A stretch of 64,000 bases of DNA from Streptococcus oralis (GTDB taxonomy: Bacteria; Bacillota; Bacilli; Lactobacillales; Streptococcaceae): assembly GCF_023611505.1 (NCBI RefSeq), contig NZ_CP097843.1:248001-312000 (forward strand), in the 5' to 3' direction. The translations under genes were made by a program, and so were the position numbers. The notes under the pieces are model-generated. The model saw only the letters and a list, made by a program, of their open reading frames with translations. It was not told the DNA's origin and made no database searches. Each line of letters opens with the position of its first letter. The first letter of the stretch is position 1. Below, piece after piece: positions 19,294 to 27,677 of this stretch.

Positions 19294-20256
19294 TTAGCCT
19301 TCCATATAGTCTTTTAAGGCTTGTCCTTTTAGTCCAGCGTTAAGGGCAATTAATAATTTGAGGCGAGCTTTTTGAGCGTTGAGTTCTTTGACAAAGAAAA
19401 TACCAGCTCGTTGCAACTGCACCCCTCCGCCTTGGTAGGCATAGACAGGTTCAGCAATACCATTAAAACAACGTGAGACCAAGGCGACGGGGATTCCTTT
19501 TTGCAGGAGATTTTCCAACTTTTGAGCTGTTTCTTTGGGAACATTACCTGCTCCAAAAGCTTGAATGACTAAGCCATCCAGCTGTTCCAAGTCTAACATA
19601 TCGATCAGCTCGTCTGTCATACCTGCATAGGCTGAGATGATGGGAACCAGACCTTGAATATGTTCGAGATCAAAACGGACACGAGGCTCAGCTGTTTTGA
19701 AGTAGAGGATTTCTTGCTTCATGATGAGGCCAAGTGGTCCATGTGTTGGGGTTTGAAAGGTGCTGACGTTGGTTGTATGAGTTTTGGTAACATACTTGGC
19801 TGCATGAATTTCATCGTTCATGACGACCAAAACGCCCTTGTCGGCTGCTTTATCATCGCTGGCAACTCGTAAAGCGCTCAGATAGTTGTATACACCGTCA
19901 CTACCAAGTTCGTTGGAACTACGCATAGCTCCTGTTAGAACGATGGGCTTGTGTGGGATTTTCATGGTATCAAGGAAGTAAGCTGTTTCTTCTAAGGTAT
20001 CTGTACCATGTGTGATGACAACTCCATCGTAGTTATTAGCTTCCTCTTTGATTTTATGATAGAGTGCAAGCATATGCTTGGGTTTGATATGGGGACTTGG
20101 CAGATTAAAAAAGTCTAGGGCATGAACCTCAATCCCTTCAAGCGGATTGGAAACATGGTTCATGGGATTGTCCTGACTAGTTACAACGGCACCAGTGGCG
20201 TCTGCTTGCATGGAAATGGTCCCACCTGTATGCAAAACAAGGATTTTCTTAGGCAT
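19294..20256 (-). CDS. L-asparaginase, cytoplasmic type I
   Basis: A 320-residue asparaginase converting asparagine to aspartate and ammonia. The first catalytic motif is HTGGTISM (Thr12 region). The second is VITHGTDTLEETAYF (about 80-94), with the Thr-Asp pair and Lys in the family pattern. There is no signal peptide, so it acts in the cytoplasm. It is transcribed divergently from the HAD-fusion gene, with promoters that overlap face to face. asnA at 39790 performs the opposite synthesis. Confidence 0.93.
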   Translation of the reverse strand: MPKKILVLHTGGTISMQADATGAVVTSQDNPMNHVSNPLEGIEVHALDFFNLPSPHIKPKHMLALYHKIKEEANNYDGVVITHGTDTLEETAYFLDTMKIPHKPIVLTGAMRSSNELGSDGVYNYLSALRVASDDKAADKGVLVVMNDEIHAAKYVTKTHTTNVSTFQTPTHGPLGLIMKQEILYFKTAEPRVRFDLEHIQGLVPIISAYAGMTDELIDMLDLEQLDGLVIQAFGAGNVPKETAQKLENLLQKGIPVALVSRCFNGIAEPVYAYQGGGVQLQRAGIFFVKELNAQKARLKLLIALNAGLKGQALKDYMEG

Positions 20257-20283
20257 GATTTAGTCACTCTTTCTGAAATGTGG

Positions 20284-20296
20284 TATAATCATTGTA
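20284..20296. promoter_or_regulatory. Overlapping face-to-face -10 boxes
   Basis: Plus-strand TATAAT (20284-20289) for the HAD-fusion gene, and minus-strand TACAAT (20291-20296) with an extended TG for asparaginase, are one base apart. Each predicted start site falls in or beside the other -10 box. Confidence 0.6.
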
Positions 20297-20321
20297 ACAC
20301 AAAAGGGGAGAATGGGATAGG

Positions 20322-21716
20322 ATGGAAGTCAAGGCTGTTTTTTTTGATATCGATGGAACGCTAGTCAACGATCGCAAGAGTGTTTTGAAATCCACTAAGG
20401 ACGCGATTAAGATTGTTAAAGAGCAAGGGGTACTTGTTGGAGTAGCGACAGGACGAGGGCCGTTTTTTGTCAAGGAATTGATGGAAGACTTGGACCTAGA
20501 CTTTGCAGTGACCTACAATGGCCAATACATTTTTAATAAAGAAAAGGTACTCTTTGCAAGTCCGATTGCTAAATCAAGCCTGCGTCAACTGATTGCTTAT
20601 GCTAAAAAGGAGCGTAAAGAAATCGCTCTTGGAACCGAGCATGCCGTTGTTGGTTCGAAAATTATGTCATTTGGTCTCGGATCCTTTTCCCAACTGGTTA
20701 GTCGTTTTATCCCGACAGTGCTGACAAGAACCGTTAGCCGCTCTTTTAATCGAATGGTCAGCAAGGCAGTTCCTCAAAAAGAAGACGACCTACTTAACTT
20801 GATTAACCAACCCATTTATCAAGTTTTGATGCTGATGACGCCAGAAGAATCTGAGAAGGCAGCAGCTGATTTTCAAGACTTGAAATTGACTCGAAGCAAT
20901 CCTTTTGCCGCAGATATCATTAACCAAGGAAATTCCAAACTAGAAGGCATTTGTCGGGTCGGGAAAGAATATGGCTTTGCTCTCAACCAAGTCATGGCCT
21001 TTGGTGATTCCGACAACGACCTGGAGATGTTAGCAGGTGTCGGTATGTCAGTCGCTATGGGAAATGGCAGTAGCAGTGCCAAAGAGGTTGCTAAACACAT
21101 TACGGCAAGTAATCAACAAGATGGCATCCACAAGGCGCTTGAGCACTTTGGTGTTTTGGCTTCAGAAAAAGTGTTTGTCAGTCGGGACTACCACTTTAAT
21201 AAAGTCAAGACCTTCCACCACATGATGGATGAACGAACTCAAGAAGAACCACAAGCATGGGATGTTGAAGGTGCAACCCACCGCGCAGACTTTAAAATTG
21301 AAGAATTAGTAGAGTTTGTTCGCGCGGCAAGTTCTTCGGAGGAAGAATTCCAAGAGTCCCTTGCAAGCATGCATGAAGCACTTGATAAGGCAGCAGAGAA
21401 AGTGGCGAAAAAGACACCTGCTAACCAAAACTTGGTCGGTCAAGTGGATGCTTTGATCGACACACTGTATTTCACATACGGTAGTTTTGTTTTGATGGGA
21501 GTAGATCCAGAACGTATTTTTGATATTGTCCATGAAGCGAATATGGGGAAGGTCTTCCCTGATGGAAAAGCTCATTTTGACCCAGTTACACACAAGATTT
21601 TAAAACCAGATGACTGGGAAGAAAAATATGCTCCAGAACCTGCCATTAAACAGGAGCTACAACGTCAGCTTAAGGCTTATGAGCGACATAAAGAAAGAAA
21701 CAGAAATAATAAGTAA
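20322..21716 (+). CDS. Cof-type HAD hydrolase fused to a PRA-PH/MazG-like pyrophosphohydrolase domain
   Basis: A 464-residue two-domain protein. Residues 1-280 are a Cof-type HAD phosphatase with nucleophile Asp9 (FFDIDGTLVN), ATGRGP near 43, and GDSDNDLEML near 228. Residues about 285-440 look like an all-alpha phosphoribosyl-ATP pyrophosphohydrolase-like domain: acidic helices, DALIDTLYFTYG, then HEANMGKVFPDGK and KPDDWEEKY. This arrangement suggests a nucleotide house-cleaning enzyme that removes pyrophosphate and then phosphate, but the substrate is unknown. It ends at a terminator facing UspA. Confidence 0.8.
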   Translation: MEVKAVFFDIDGTLVNDRKSVLKSTKDAIKIVKEQGVLVGVATGRGPFFVKELMEDLDLDFAVTYNGQYIFNKEKVLFASPIAKSSLRQLIAYAKKERKEIALGTEHAVVGSKIMSFGLGSFSQLVSRFIPTVLTRTVSRSFNRMVSKAVPQKEDDLLNLINQPIYQVLMLMTPEESEKAAADFQDLKLTRSNPFAADIINQGNSKLEGICRVGKEYGFALNQVMAFGDSDNDLEMLAGVGMSVAMGNGSSSAKEVAKHITASNQQDGIHKALEHFGVLASEKVFVSRDYHFNKVKTFHHMMDERTQEEPQAWDVEGATHRADFKIEELVEFVRAASSSEEEFQESLASMHEALDKAAEKVAKKTPANQNLVGQVDALIDTLYFTYGSFVLMGVDPERIFDIVHEANMGKVFPDGKAHFDPVTHKILKPDDWEEKYAPEPAIKQELQRQLKAYERHKERNRNNK

Positions 21717-21717
21717 T

Positions 21718-21742
21718 AAAAAGGAGCTCTAGGCTCCTTTTC
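21718..21742. terminator. Bidirectional terminator
   Basis: AAAAGGAGC and GCTCCTTTT flank a short loop between the converging HAD-fusion and UspA genes. Confidence 0.88.
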
Positions 21743-21749
21743 TTACTAT

Positions 21750-22202
21750 TTACAATGTTTTTTCACTTTCTCTCACGACCAGCAAATCGACTTTTGCATG
21801 GCGGAGAATATATTCAGATGAAGAACCGACTAAGAGGCGTTCAAAGGCATTGAGACCTGTAGCACCAACTAAAATCAAGTCAACATTTTCTGCGTCCGGA
21901 ATCGTCCGAGCGAGGAGAGTTTTGGGATTTCCCATTTCGATGACGATGTGGATATCAGTTAAACCAGCATCTTTTGCACGCTTTTCGTACTCTTTCATCA
22001 TACTTTCAGCATCGGCTTGGAGTTCTTCGTAAACTTCAGCATCAAAGGTAGATACGCTTTGAAGAGCGCGTGTGTCAATAACATGGACAATGGTGAGCCT
22101 GGATTCATTGCGTAGAGCAGTGTAAACACCTTTGACGAAAGCCAAGTCCGCTTCTTTAGAACCATCAATTGCGACCATAACATTTTGGTAACGTTGTGCC
22201 AT
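21750..22202 (-). CDS. Universal stress protein, UspA family
   Basis: A 150-residue cytoplasmic protein of the UspA fold. It shows the start MVAIDGSKEADLAF and the ATP-binding type end VGATGLNAFERLLVGSSSEYI, that is Gly-x2-Gly-x9-Gly-Ser. The family binds ATP or forms dimers under stress; the specific role is unknown. It has a strong AGGAGG ribosome site and a minus-strand -10 (TACAAT). Single-gene transcript. Confidence 0.92.
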   Translation of the reverse strand: MAQRYQNVMVAIDGSKEADLAFVKGVYTALRNESRLTIVHVIDTRALQSVSTFDAEVYEELQADAESMMKEYEKRAKDAGLTDIHIVIEMGNPKTLLARTIPDAENVDLILVGATGLNAFERLLVGSSSEYILRHAKVDLLVVRESEKTL

Positions 22203-22325
22203 AATGAAACCTCCTGAAATTTTCTTGCTTTTATTGTAACCCTTTTCACTAAAGAAGTAAAGTAAAAATCATATTTTAAACCATATTGTTGGTCATAGAC
22301 TTAGTGCGTATATAGAAATAAAAGA

Positions 22326-22351
22326 AAAGAGAATTAGTGAGGATTCTCTTT
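22326..22351. terminator. Orphan hairpin between UspA and the aminotransferase
   Basis: AAAGAGAAT and ATTCTCTTT form a perfect 9-bp stem. No recognised gene ends here: UspA reads away and the aminotransferase starts downstream. It may end an unseen small transcript. The rest of 22203-22448 is AT-rich and holds promoters only. Confidence 0.4.
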
Positions 22352-22448
22352 GTCAATGTTTTTTCTTTTGTTTCCTTGTTTATGGAAGCTTGTCGCAGCG
22401 ACTTTCTAGTGGTATAATGTTACTATCTCGATGAATTGAGGAAAAAAG

Positions 22449-23663
22449 ATGAAAGAATTTAACAAGTCTAGCAAGCTAGAGCATGTTGCTTATGATATCC
22501 GTGGTCCTGTTTTGGAAGAAGCCATGCGTATGCGAGCAAACGGAGAAAAGATTTTACGCCTGAATACAGGAAATCCAGCAGAATTTGGCTTTACAGCGCC
22601 AGATGAGGTCATTCATGATTTGATTATGAATGCGCGTGATAGCGAAGGTTACTCTGACTCTAAGGGTATTTTTTCGGCGCGTAAGGCTATCATGCAGTAT
22701 TGCCAACTGAAGAAATTTCCAAATGTGGATATTGATGATATCTACCTTGGAAATGGTGTCAGTGAGTTGATTGTCATGTCCATGCAGGGGCTTTTGGACA
22801 ATGGTGATGAGGTCTTGGTACCGATGCCAGACTATCCTCTCTGGACAGCAGCTGTCAGCCTAGCTGGAGGAAATGCCGTTCACTATATCTGTGATGAAGC
22901 TGCAGAATGGTACCCTGATATTGACGATATCAAGTCAAAAATCACTTCAAATACCAAGGCTATTATTCTCATCAATCCAAATAATCCGACAGGAGCTCTT
23001 TATCCCAAGGAACTCTTGTTGGATATTATTGAGATTGCCCGTCAAAACGACTTGATCATCTTTGCGGATGAAATTTACGACCGTATGGTCATGGATGGTC
23101 ATGAGCATGTCTCAGTAGCTAGTCTGGCTCCAGATGTCTTCTGTGTCAGCATGAATGGTCTTTCAAAATCTCACCGTATCGCTGGTTTCCGTATAGGATG
23201 GATGGTCTTATCTGGACCTAAGACACATGTCAAGGGCTATATTGAAGGTCTCAATATGCTGTCCAACATGCGCCTTTGCTCTAACGTTTTGGCCCAGCAA
23301 GTCGTACAAACCTCGCTAGGTGGGCACCAGTCAGTGGACGAATTGCTCCTTCCTGGTGGACGGATCTACGAGCAAAGAAACTTCATTTACAATGCCATTC
23401 AAGATATTCCTGGTTTATCTGCTGTTAAACCCAAAGCCGGACTTTATATTTTCCCTAAAATTGACCGCAATATGTATCGCATCGATGATGATGAACAGTT
23501 CGTTCTTGATTTCTTGAAGCAGGAAAAGGTTCTCTTGGTTCATGGTCGCGGTTTTAACTGGCAAGAACCAGACCATTTCCGTATCGTTTACCTCCCTCGT
23601 GTAGATGAGTTAGCACAAATCCAAGAAAAGATGACTCGTTTCTTGAAACAGTATCGTAGATAG
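22449..23663 (+). CDS. alaT: PLP-dependent aminotransferase, AlaT-like
   Basis: A 404-residue fold-type I aminotransferase of the AlaT/AspC class, transferring amino groups between alanine (or aspartate) and 2-oxoglutarate. The PLP-binding lysine is expected at Lys240 in MNGLSKSHRIAGFRIG. INPNNPTGALYPKE (about 175-188) and FADEIYDRM are the other cofactor contacts. TATAAT lies about 30 bases upstream, and a GAGGAAAAAA ribosome site precedes the ATG. The alanine assignment rests on family resemblance. Confidence 0.88.
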   Translation: MKEFNKSSKLEHVAYDIRGPVLEEAMRMRANGEKILRLNTGNPAEFGFTAPDEVIHDLIMNARDSEGYSDSKGIFSARKAIMQYCQLKKFPNVDIDDIYLGNGVSELIVMSMQGLLDNGDEVLVPMPDYPLWTAAVSLAGGNAVHYICDEAAEWYPDIDDIKSKITSNTKAIILINPNNPTGALYPKELLLDIIEIARQNDLIIFADEIYDRMVMDGHEHVSVASLAPDVFCVSMNGLSKSHRIAGFRIGWMVLSGPKTHVKGYIEGLNMLSNMRLCSNVLAQQVVQTSLGGHQSVDELLLPGGRIYEQRNFIYNAIQDIPGLSAVKPKAGLYIFPKIDRNMYRIDDDEQFVLDFLKQEKVLLVHGRGFNWQEPDHFRIVYLPRVDELAQIQEKMTRFLKQYRR

Positions 23664-23704
23664 GGCTTACATTAGAAAAAGCTGGAAACATTTGCCTAGA
23701 GCTA

Positions 23705-23733
23705 TTGACAAAAGTATCAGAATCAGATAGAAT
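23705..23733 (+). promoter_or_regulatory. Promoter of rpmH
   Basis: TTGACA (23705-23710), 17 bases and TAGAAT (23728-23733), a strong sigma-A type promoter. The leader is about 70 bases. Confidence 0.8.
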
Positions 23734-23807
23734 AGTAAAGTATGTTTAGTAACTGATCACTTTATAGCCGGCTAAACGAATACAAAATCTATGAGGAGGT
23801 ATTCATC

Positions 23808-23942
23808 GTGAAACGTACTTATCAACCAAGTAAAATTCGTCGTGCGCGCAAACACGGATTCCGTAACCGTATGTCAACTAAAAACGGTCGTCGCGTATTG
23901 GCAGCTCGTCGTCGTAAAGGACGCAAAGTTTTGGCTGCATAA
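23808..23942 (+). CDS. rpmH: 50S ribosomal protein L34
   Basis: A 44-residue, extremely basic protein starting at GTG ([20 protein letters not shown]) and ending [10 protein letters not shown]. This is the full length and sequence pattern of L34 of the large ribosomal subunit. A GAGGAGG ribosome site lies 9 bases upstream. It has its own strong promoter and a strong terminator, and here it is not next to rnpA or dnaA as in many bacteria. Confidence 0.98.
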   Translation: MKRTYQPSKIRRARKHGFRNRMSTKNGRRVLAARRRKGRKVLAA

Positions 23943-23961
23943 TCCAAACAAATTCAGCAAA

Positions 23962-23996
23962 GAAGCCAGTAGGAACTCGAGTCTACTGGCTTTTGT
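23962..23996 (+). terminator. Terminator of rpmH
   Basis: AAGCCAGTAG pairs with CTACTGGCTT, followed by TTGTTTTG. Confidence 0.92.
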
Positions 23997-24100
23997 TTTG
24001 CTCAACAAGTATAGATAGTGAAGGATTCATACATTTCCGTATGAGTTTTGTATCATGGAATAAGTCTCTGATCTATGAGAAAATTTGAGAAGTTCAGATA

Positions 24101-24140
24101 AAAAAGCTCAAAATCAAAAACAAATGATTTTGAGCTTTTG
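24101..24140 (-). terminator. Terminator of kimA
   Basis: On the minus strand AAAAGCTCAAAATCA pairs with TGATTTTGAGCTTTT (15 bp) and a T-tract follows. It ends the 24142-25986 gene. Confidence 0.9.
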
Positions 24141-24141
24141 T

Positions 24142-25986
24142 TTATTCTTTTAAGTGATAAGAGTAGCTAGCGACAACGACGTCTTCATGCCATCTGAGAG
24201 CGTATTTTAGTTTGAGGCTCATTTGATTGTGCAGGATATTTTGCCAAGGCTTGTTAGGGATGAACTGTGGGACAAGGACTGTAACGGTGTAGTTTTTTTG
24301 CTTAGCTTCTTGGGCGATTCGTTTGACATACTTGACGCTAGGGGTGATGATGTCGCGGTAGCTAGTGTTGATATTCTTCAGAGTGATATTTGGGAAGTAA
24401 TCGGCAAATTCCTGAAGAATTTCTTGGTCTTTTTCTGCCGTTTCTTTAGTAGAAATGTGCATGGCCAACACTTCGTCACCGATACTTTGAGCGTAGTTGA
24501 TGGCTCCGATACTTACTCGAGTGACATTTCCTACTAGGACAAGGACAAGGTTACCGTCATAAGTGCGTTTTTCAATTCCTTCGTAGAGTCGTAGTTGTTT
24601 TGCCACTTTTTGGTAATGGTTGTGAATGGACAAAAAGAGGAAGGTTAAAACTAGGATAATTGGGAAGAATGGCCAGATATCACCCAGTCTGAAGAGGAGT
24701 AAAATGAGGACAATGGCATAACAAATGATGGCCCCAAGGATATTAGCGAAGGCAGATTTTAAGAAGTTTGCTCCTTTTTCCTTTTTCCAATGGCGAATCA
24801 TCCCAGTCTGAGAAAGGGCAAAGGGAACGAAGACTCCGATAGTATAAAGAGGAATCAAGCGTTCAGTATTCCCATTAAAAATGAGAAGAAGGATCATAGC
24901 CCCAAAAGCCAGAGTTAAGATACCATTGGAGTAGCCAAGGCGATCCCCTTTTTCCATAAAGAGATGGGGCATGTACTTGTTTTTTGCCATATTGTAGGCC
25001 AGCATAGGGAAGGCTGAAAATCCAGTATTTGCAGCTACAGCTAGAATCAAGGCTGTCGAGAACTGGAAGAGATAGTAGCTAGCATGACCAAAAAATGAAT
25101 CACCAAGAATGCCCTTGGCCATTTGCGAAAGGATGGTTTCTCCGTGTTGAGGCGTGATGCCCATCCAGTAGTTTAGGAAGGTGATGCCTGCAAAAAGAAA
25201 TCCTAAAATCAGTGACATGATGGTCAAGGTTTGAGCAGCATTCTTTTCTTTTGGAGTTTTGAAAAATGGGACTGCATTTGAAATAGCCTCAACCCCAGTT
25301 AGAGAGGCAGAACCGCTAGTAAAGGCTCTCAATAGGAGAACGATGGAAAGGCTTGGAACAGTTTGCCCAATGGTTGAAGTCGCTTGATAGTTTAGGGAGC
25401 CTGTAGATAGTTGAAAGAACCCATAAAGCAAGAGAAAGACGGTACTGAAGATAAAGAGGTAGACGGGAATCATCAGAGAGCTGGCAGATTCTTTCAAGCC
25501 TCTTAAATTCAAGAGCATGAGCAGGCAGACTAGGAAAATAGAGATATGAAGATTGTAGGGATGGAGGGCAGGGATGGCTGCTGTAATAGCATCAGCTCCA
25601 GACGCAACGGATACGGCTACTGTCAGCATATAGTCAACAAGGAGACTGCCTCCTGCAATCAAGCCCAGTTCGGGGGAGAGATTTTCCCGAGTGACCATAT
25701 AAGCTCCTCCGCCTTGAGGATAAGCGTGTATGATTTGACGATAGGAAATGGTCAAACTAGCGAGGAGTAAAAGGACAAAGATACCGATAGGGAGGCTCCA
25801 CCAAATAGCGAGAGGAGAGAGGCTGACTAAAACGAGAATGACTTGTTCAGGTCCATAGGCAATAGAAGACAGGGCATCACTGGATAACATTGCAAGTGCC
25901 TGCATTTTTCCTAATAAGCCCCCTTCGCTGTCTGTGAGAGACTTGAGTGGCCGACCGATAAAGGTATATTTTAATTTTCTAAACAT
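24142..25986 (-). CDS. kimA: KimA-type potassium importer (APC superfamily)
   Basis: A 614-residue membrane protein. The N-terminal FIGRPLKSL, KALAMLSSDALSS-like start (KMQALAMLSSDALSSIAYG) and SYRQIIHAYPQGGGAY closely resemble Bacillus KimA (YdaO), a high-affinity K+/H+ importer controlled by c-di-AMP. About 12 helices span residues 35-460. A soluble C-terminal domain of about 150 residues follows, like that which binds c-di-AMP in KimA. I chose the ATG preceded by AAAGGAAAAG; an upstream TTG at 26013 is less likely. A second K+ system, TrkH/TrkA, is encoded at 54-57 kb. General amino acid permease is the alternative older label. Confidence 0.85.
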   Translation of the reverse strand: MFRKLKYTFIGRPLKSLTDSEGGLLGKMQALAMLSSDALSSIAYGPEQVILVLVSLSPLAIWWSLPIGIFVLLLLASLTISYRQIIHAYPQGGGAYMVTRENLSPELGLIAGGSLLVDYMLTVAVSVASGADAITAAIPALHPYNLHISIFLVCLLMLLNLRGLKESASSLMIPVYLFIFSTVFLLLYGFFQLSTGSLNYQATSTIGQTVPSLSIVLLLRAFTSGSASLTGVEAISNAVPFFKTPKEKNAAQTLTIMSLILGFLFAGITFLNYWMGITPQHGETILSQMAKGILGDSFFGHASYYLFQFSTALILAVAANTGFSAFPMLAYNMAKNKYMPHLFMEKGDRLGYSNGILTLAFGAMILLLIFNGNTERLIPLYTIGVFVPFALSQTGMIRHWKKEKGANFLKSAFANILGAIICYAIVLILLLFRLGDIWPFFPIILVLTFLFLSIHNHYQKVAKQLRLYEGIEKRTYDGNLVLVLVGNVTRVSIGAINYAQSIGDEVLAMHISTKETAEKDQEILQEFADYFPNITLKNINTSYRDIITPSVKYVKRIAQEAKQKNYTVTVLVPQFIPNKPWQNILHNQMSLKLKYALRWHEDVVVASYSYHLKE

Positions 25987-26137
25987 TTTCTTTTCCTTTA
26001 CTGAAAATTTCAATAAGTGTTATTATACTGCTTTGAAAAAAGGTAGTCAAGGGAGAACGATTGGTATTAGAATATTTTTACAAGCCGAGGGATGCTATTT
26101 TTGGTATAATAGAGGGAAGAAAACGAGGTTAGAAGAG

Positions 26138-26911
26138 ATGATTTTTGATACGCACACACATTTAAATGTAGAAGAATTTGCAGGACATGAGGCAGAAGAA
26201 ATCGCCTTGGCTGCTGAGATGGGTGTGACACAGATGAATATTGTTGGTTTTGATAAACCGACCATTGAACGTGCCCTAGAGTTGGTAGATGAGTATAAGC
26301 AACTCTACGCAACTATTGGCTGGCATCCAACGGAAGCAGGGACTTACACAGACGAGGTCGAAGCTTACTTGCTTAAAAAGCTAAAGCATCCCAAGGTTGT
26401 CGCTTTAGGTGAGATTGGTCTGGACTACCATTGGATGACAGCACCTAAGGAAGTGCAGGAGCAGGTTTTTCGTCGTCAGATTCAGTTGTCTAAGGACTTG
26501 GATTTGCCTTTTGTGGTCCACACTCGTGATGCGCTAGAAGATACTTATGAGATTATCAAGAGCGAGGGCGTTGGTCCTCGTGGTGGGATTATGCATTCAT
26601 TTTCGGGCTCTCTCAAGTGGGCTGAGAAGTTTATCGAGCTTGGTATGACCATTTCTTTCTCAGGAGTGGTGACTTTTAAGAAAGCAACGGATATCCAAGA
26701 AGCTGCTAGAGAACTTCCTTTGGACAAGATTTTGGTAGAGACGGATGCGCCCTACCTGCCTCCTGTTCCTAAACGTGGCCGTGAAAACAAGACAGCCTAC
26801 ACCCGCTATGTGGTGGACTTTATCGCGGATTTGCGTGGGATGACGACTGAGGAGTTAGCCGCAGTAACAACTGCAAATGCGGAGCGTATCTTTGGATTGG
26901 ACAGCAAGTGA
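26138..26911 (+). CDS. tatD: TatD-family metal-dependent hydrolase
   Basis: A 257-residue TIM-barrel hydrolase of the TatD DNase family. Metal ligands are visible: His6 and His8 in DTHTHLN, Glu in LGEIGLDYHW (about 91), His in PFVVHTRDA, and Asp in LVETDAPYLPP (about 202). TatD proteins are 3'-5' exonucleases or related hydrolases. TATAAT at 26105-26110 sets the transcript start, which excludes the longer open frame from 25934. The stop overlaps the start of rnmV (TGATG). Confidence 0.92.
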   Translation: MIFDTHTHLNVEEFAGHEAEEIALAAEMGVTQMNIVGFDKPTIERALELVDEYKQLYATIGWHPTEAGTYTDEVEAYLLKKLKHPKVVALGEIGLDYHWMTAPKEVQEQVFRRQIQLSKDLDLPFVVHTRDALEDTYEIIKSEGVGPRGGIMHSFSGSLKWAEKFIELGMTISFSGVVTFKKATDIQEAARELPLDKILVETDAPYLPPVPKRGRENKTAYTRYVVDFIADLRGMTTEELAAVTTANAERIFGLDSK

Positions 26912-27474
26912 TGAAAGAAAAAATTTCCCAAGTCATTGTGGTCGAAGGTCGCGATGATACGGCCAATCTCAAACGTTACTTTGATGTAGAGACCTATGAA
27001 ACACGAGGTTCCGCAATAAATGACCAGGATATAGAGCGGATTCGTCGCCTGCATGAACTGCATGGAGTCATTGTCTTTACAGATCCAGATTTTAATGGGG
27101 AGCGCATTCGTCGCATGATTATGACGGCCATTCCAACGGTACAACATGCCTTTCTCAAGCGAGATGAGGCTGTTCCCAAATCCAAGTCCAAGGGACGTTC
27201 TCTGGGAATTGAACACGCCAGCTATGAAGATCTAAAAACAGCGCTGACTCAGGTGACAGAGCAATTTGAAAGCGAGAACGAGTTTAACATCAGTCGTGGT
27301 GACTTGATTCGCCTAGGTTTCCTAGCGGGAGCAGACAGCCGTAGACGCCGAGAGTATCTAGGCGATCAGCTCCGAATCGGCTATTCTAACGGCAAGCAAC
27401 TCCTTAAGCGCTTAGAGTTGTTTGGCATTAGTCTAGCTGAAGTTGAAGATGCTATGACCAGTTATGAGGATTGA
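26911..27474 (+). CDS. rnmV: Ribonuclease M5
   Basis: A 187-residue Toprim-domain endonuclease that matures 5S rRNA. The Toprim motifs are VVEGRDD (Glu10 or near) and FTDPDFNGERIR with the DxD pair, followed by the family's basic C-terminal half. The ATG overlaps the tatD stop; a GTG three bases earlier is possible. tatD-rnmV-ksgA is a conserved neighbourhood in Firmicutes, here interrupted by one extra gene before ksgA. Confidence 0.94.
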   Translation: MKEKISQVIVVEGRDDTANLKRYFDVETYETRGSAINDQDIERIRRLHELHGVIVFTDPDFNGERIRRMIMTAIPTVQHAFLKRDEAVPKSKSKGRSLGIEHASYEDLKTALTQVTEQFESENEFNISRGDLIRLGFLAGADSRRRREYLGDQLRIGYSNGKQLLKRLELFGISLAEVEDAMTSYED

Positions 27475-27677
27475 GAAACCGTCCCAAAATGTAGGCGGAA
27501 TGTGTTACAATAGAAGTGAATAGATTGAGATGCTGGCTGTATGGGAACTGGTGTCCTACCTCATAAGATAGAACTTGAAATTTCTGAAGATATGTTGAAA
27601 GTCTATATAGATTTATCTACGGAAGAGGGATGAGTAGAATTCCATATCTTACTTTTAAAAAATTGAAAGGAAACAAC

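Noticed and set aside
25934..26137. N-terminal extension of TatD
   Set aside because: It lies upstream of the tatD -10 box and overlaps the kimA start on the other strand; the family N-terminus is MIFDTHTH.
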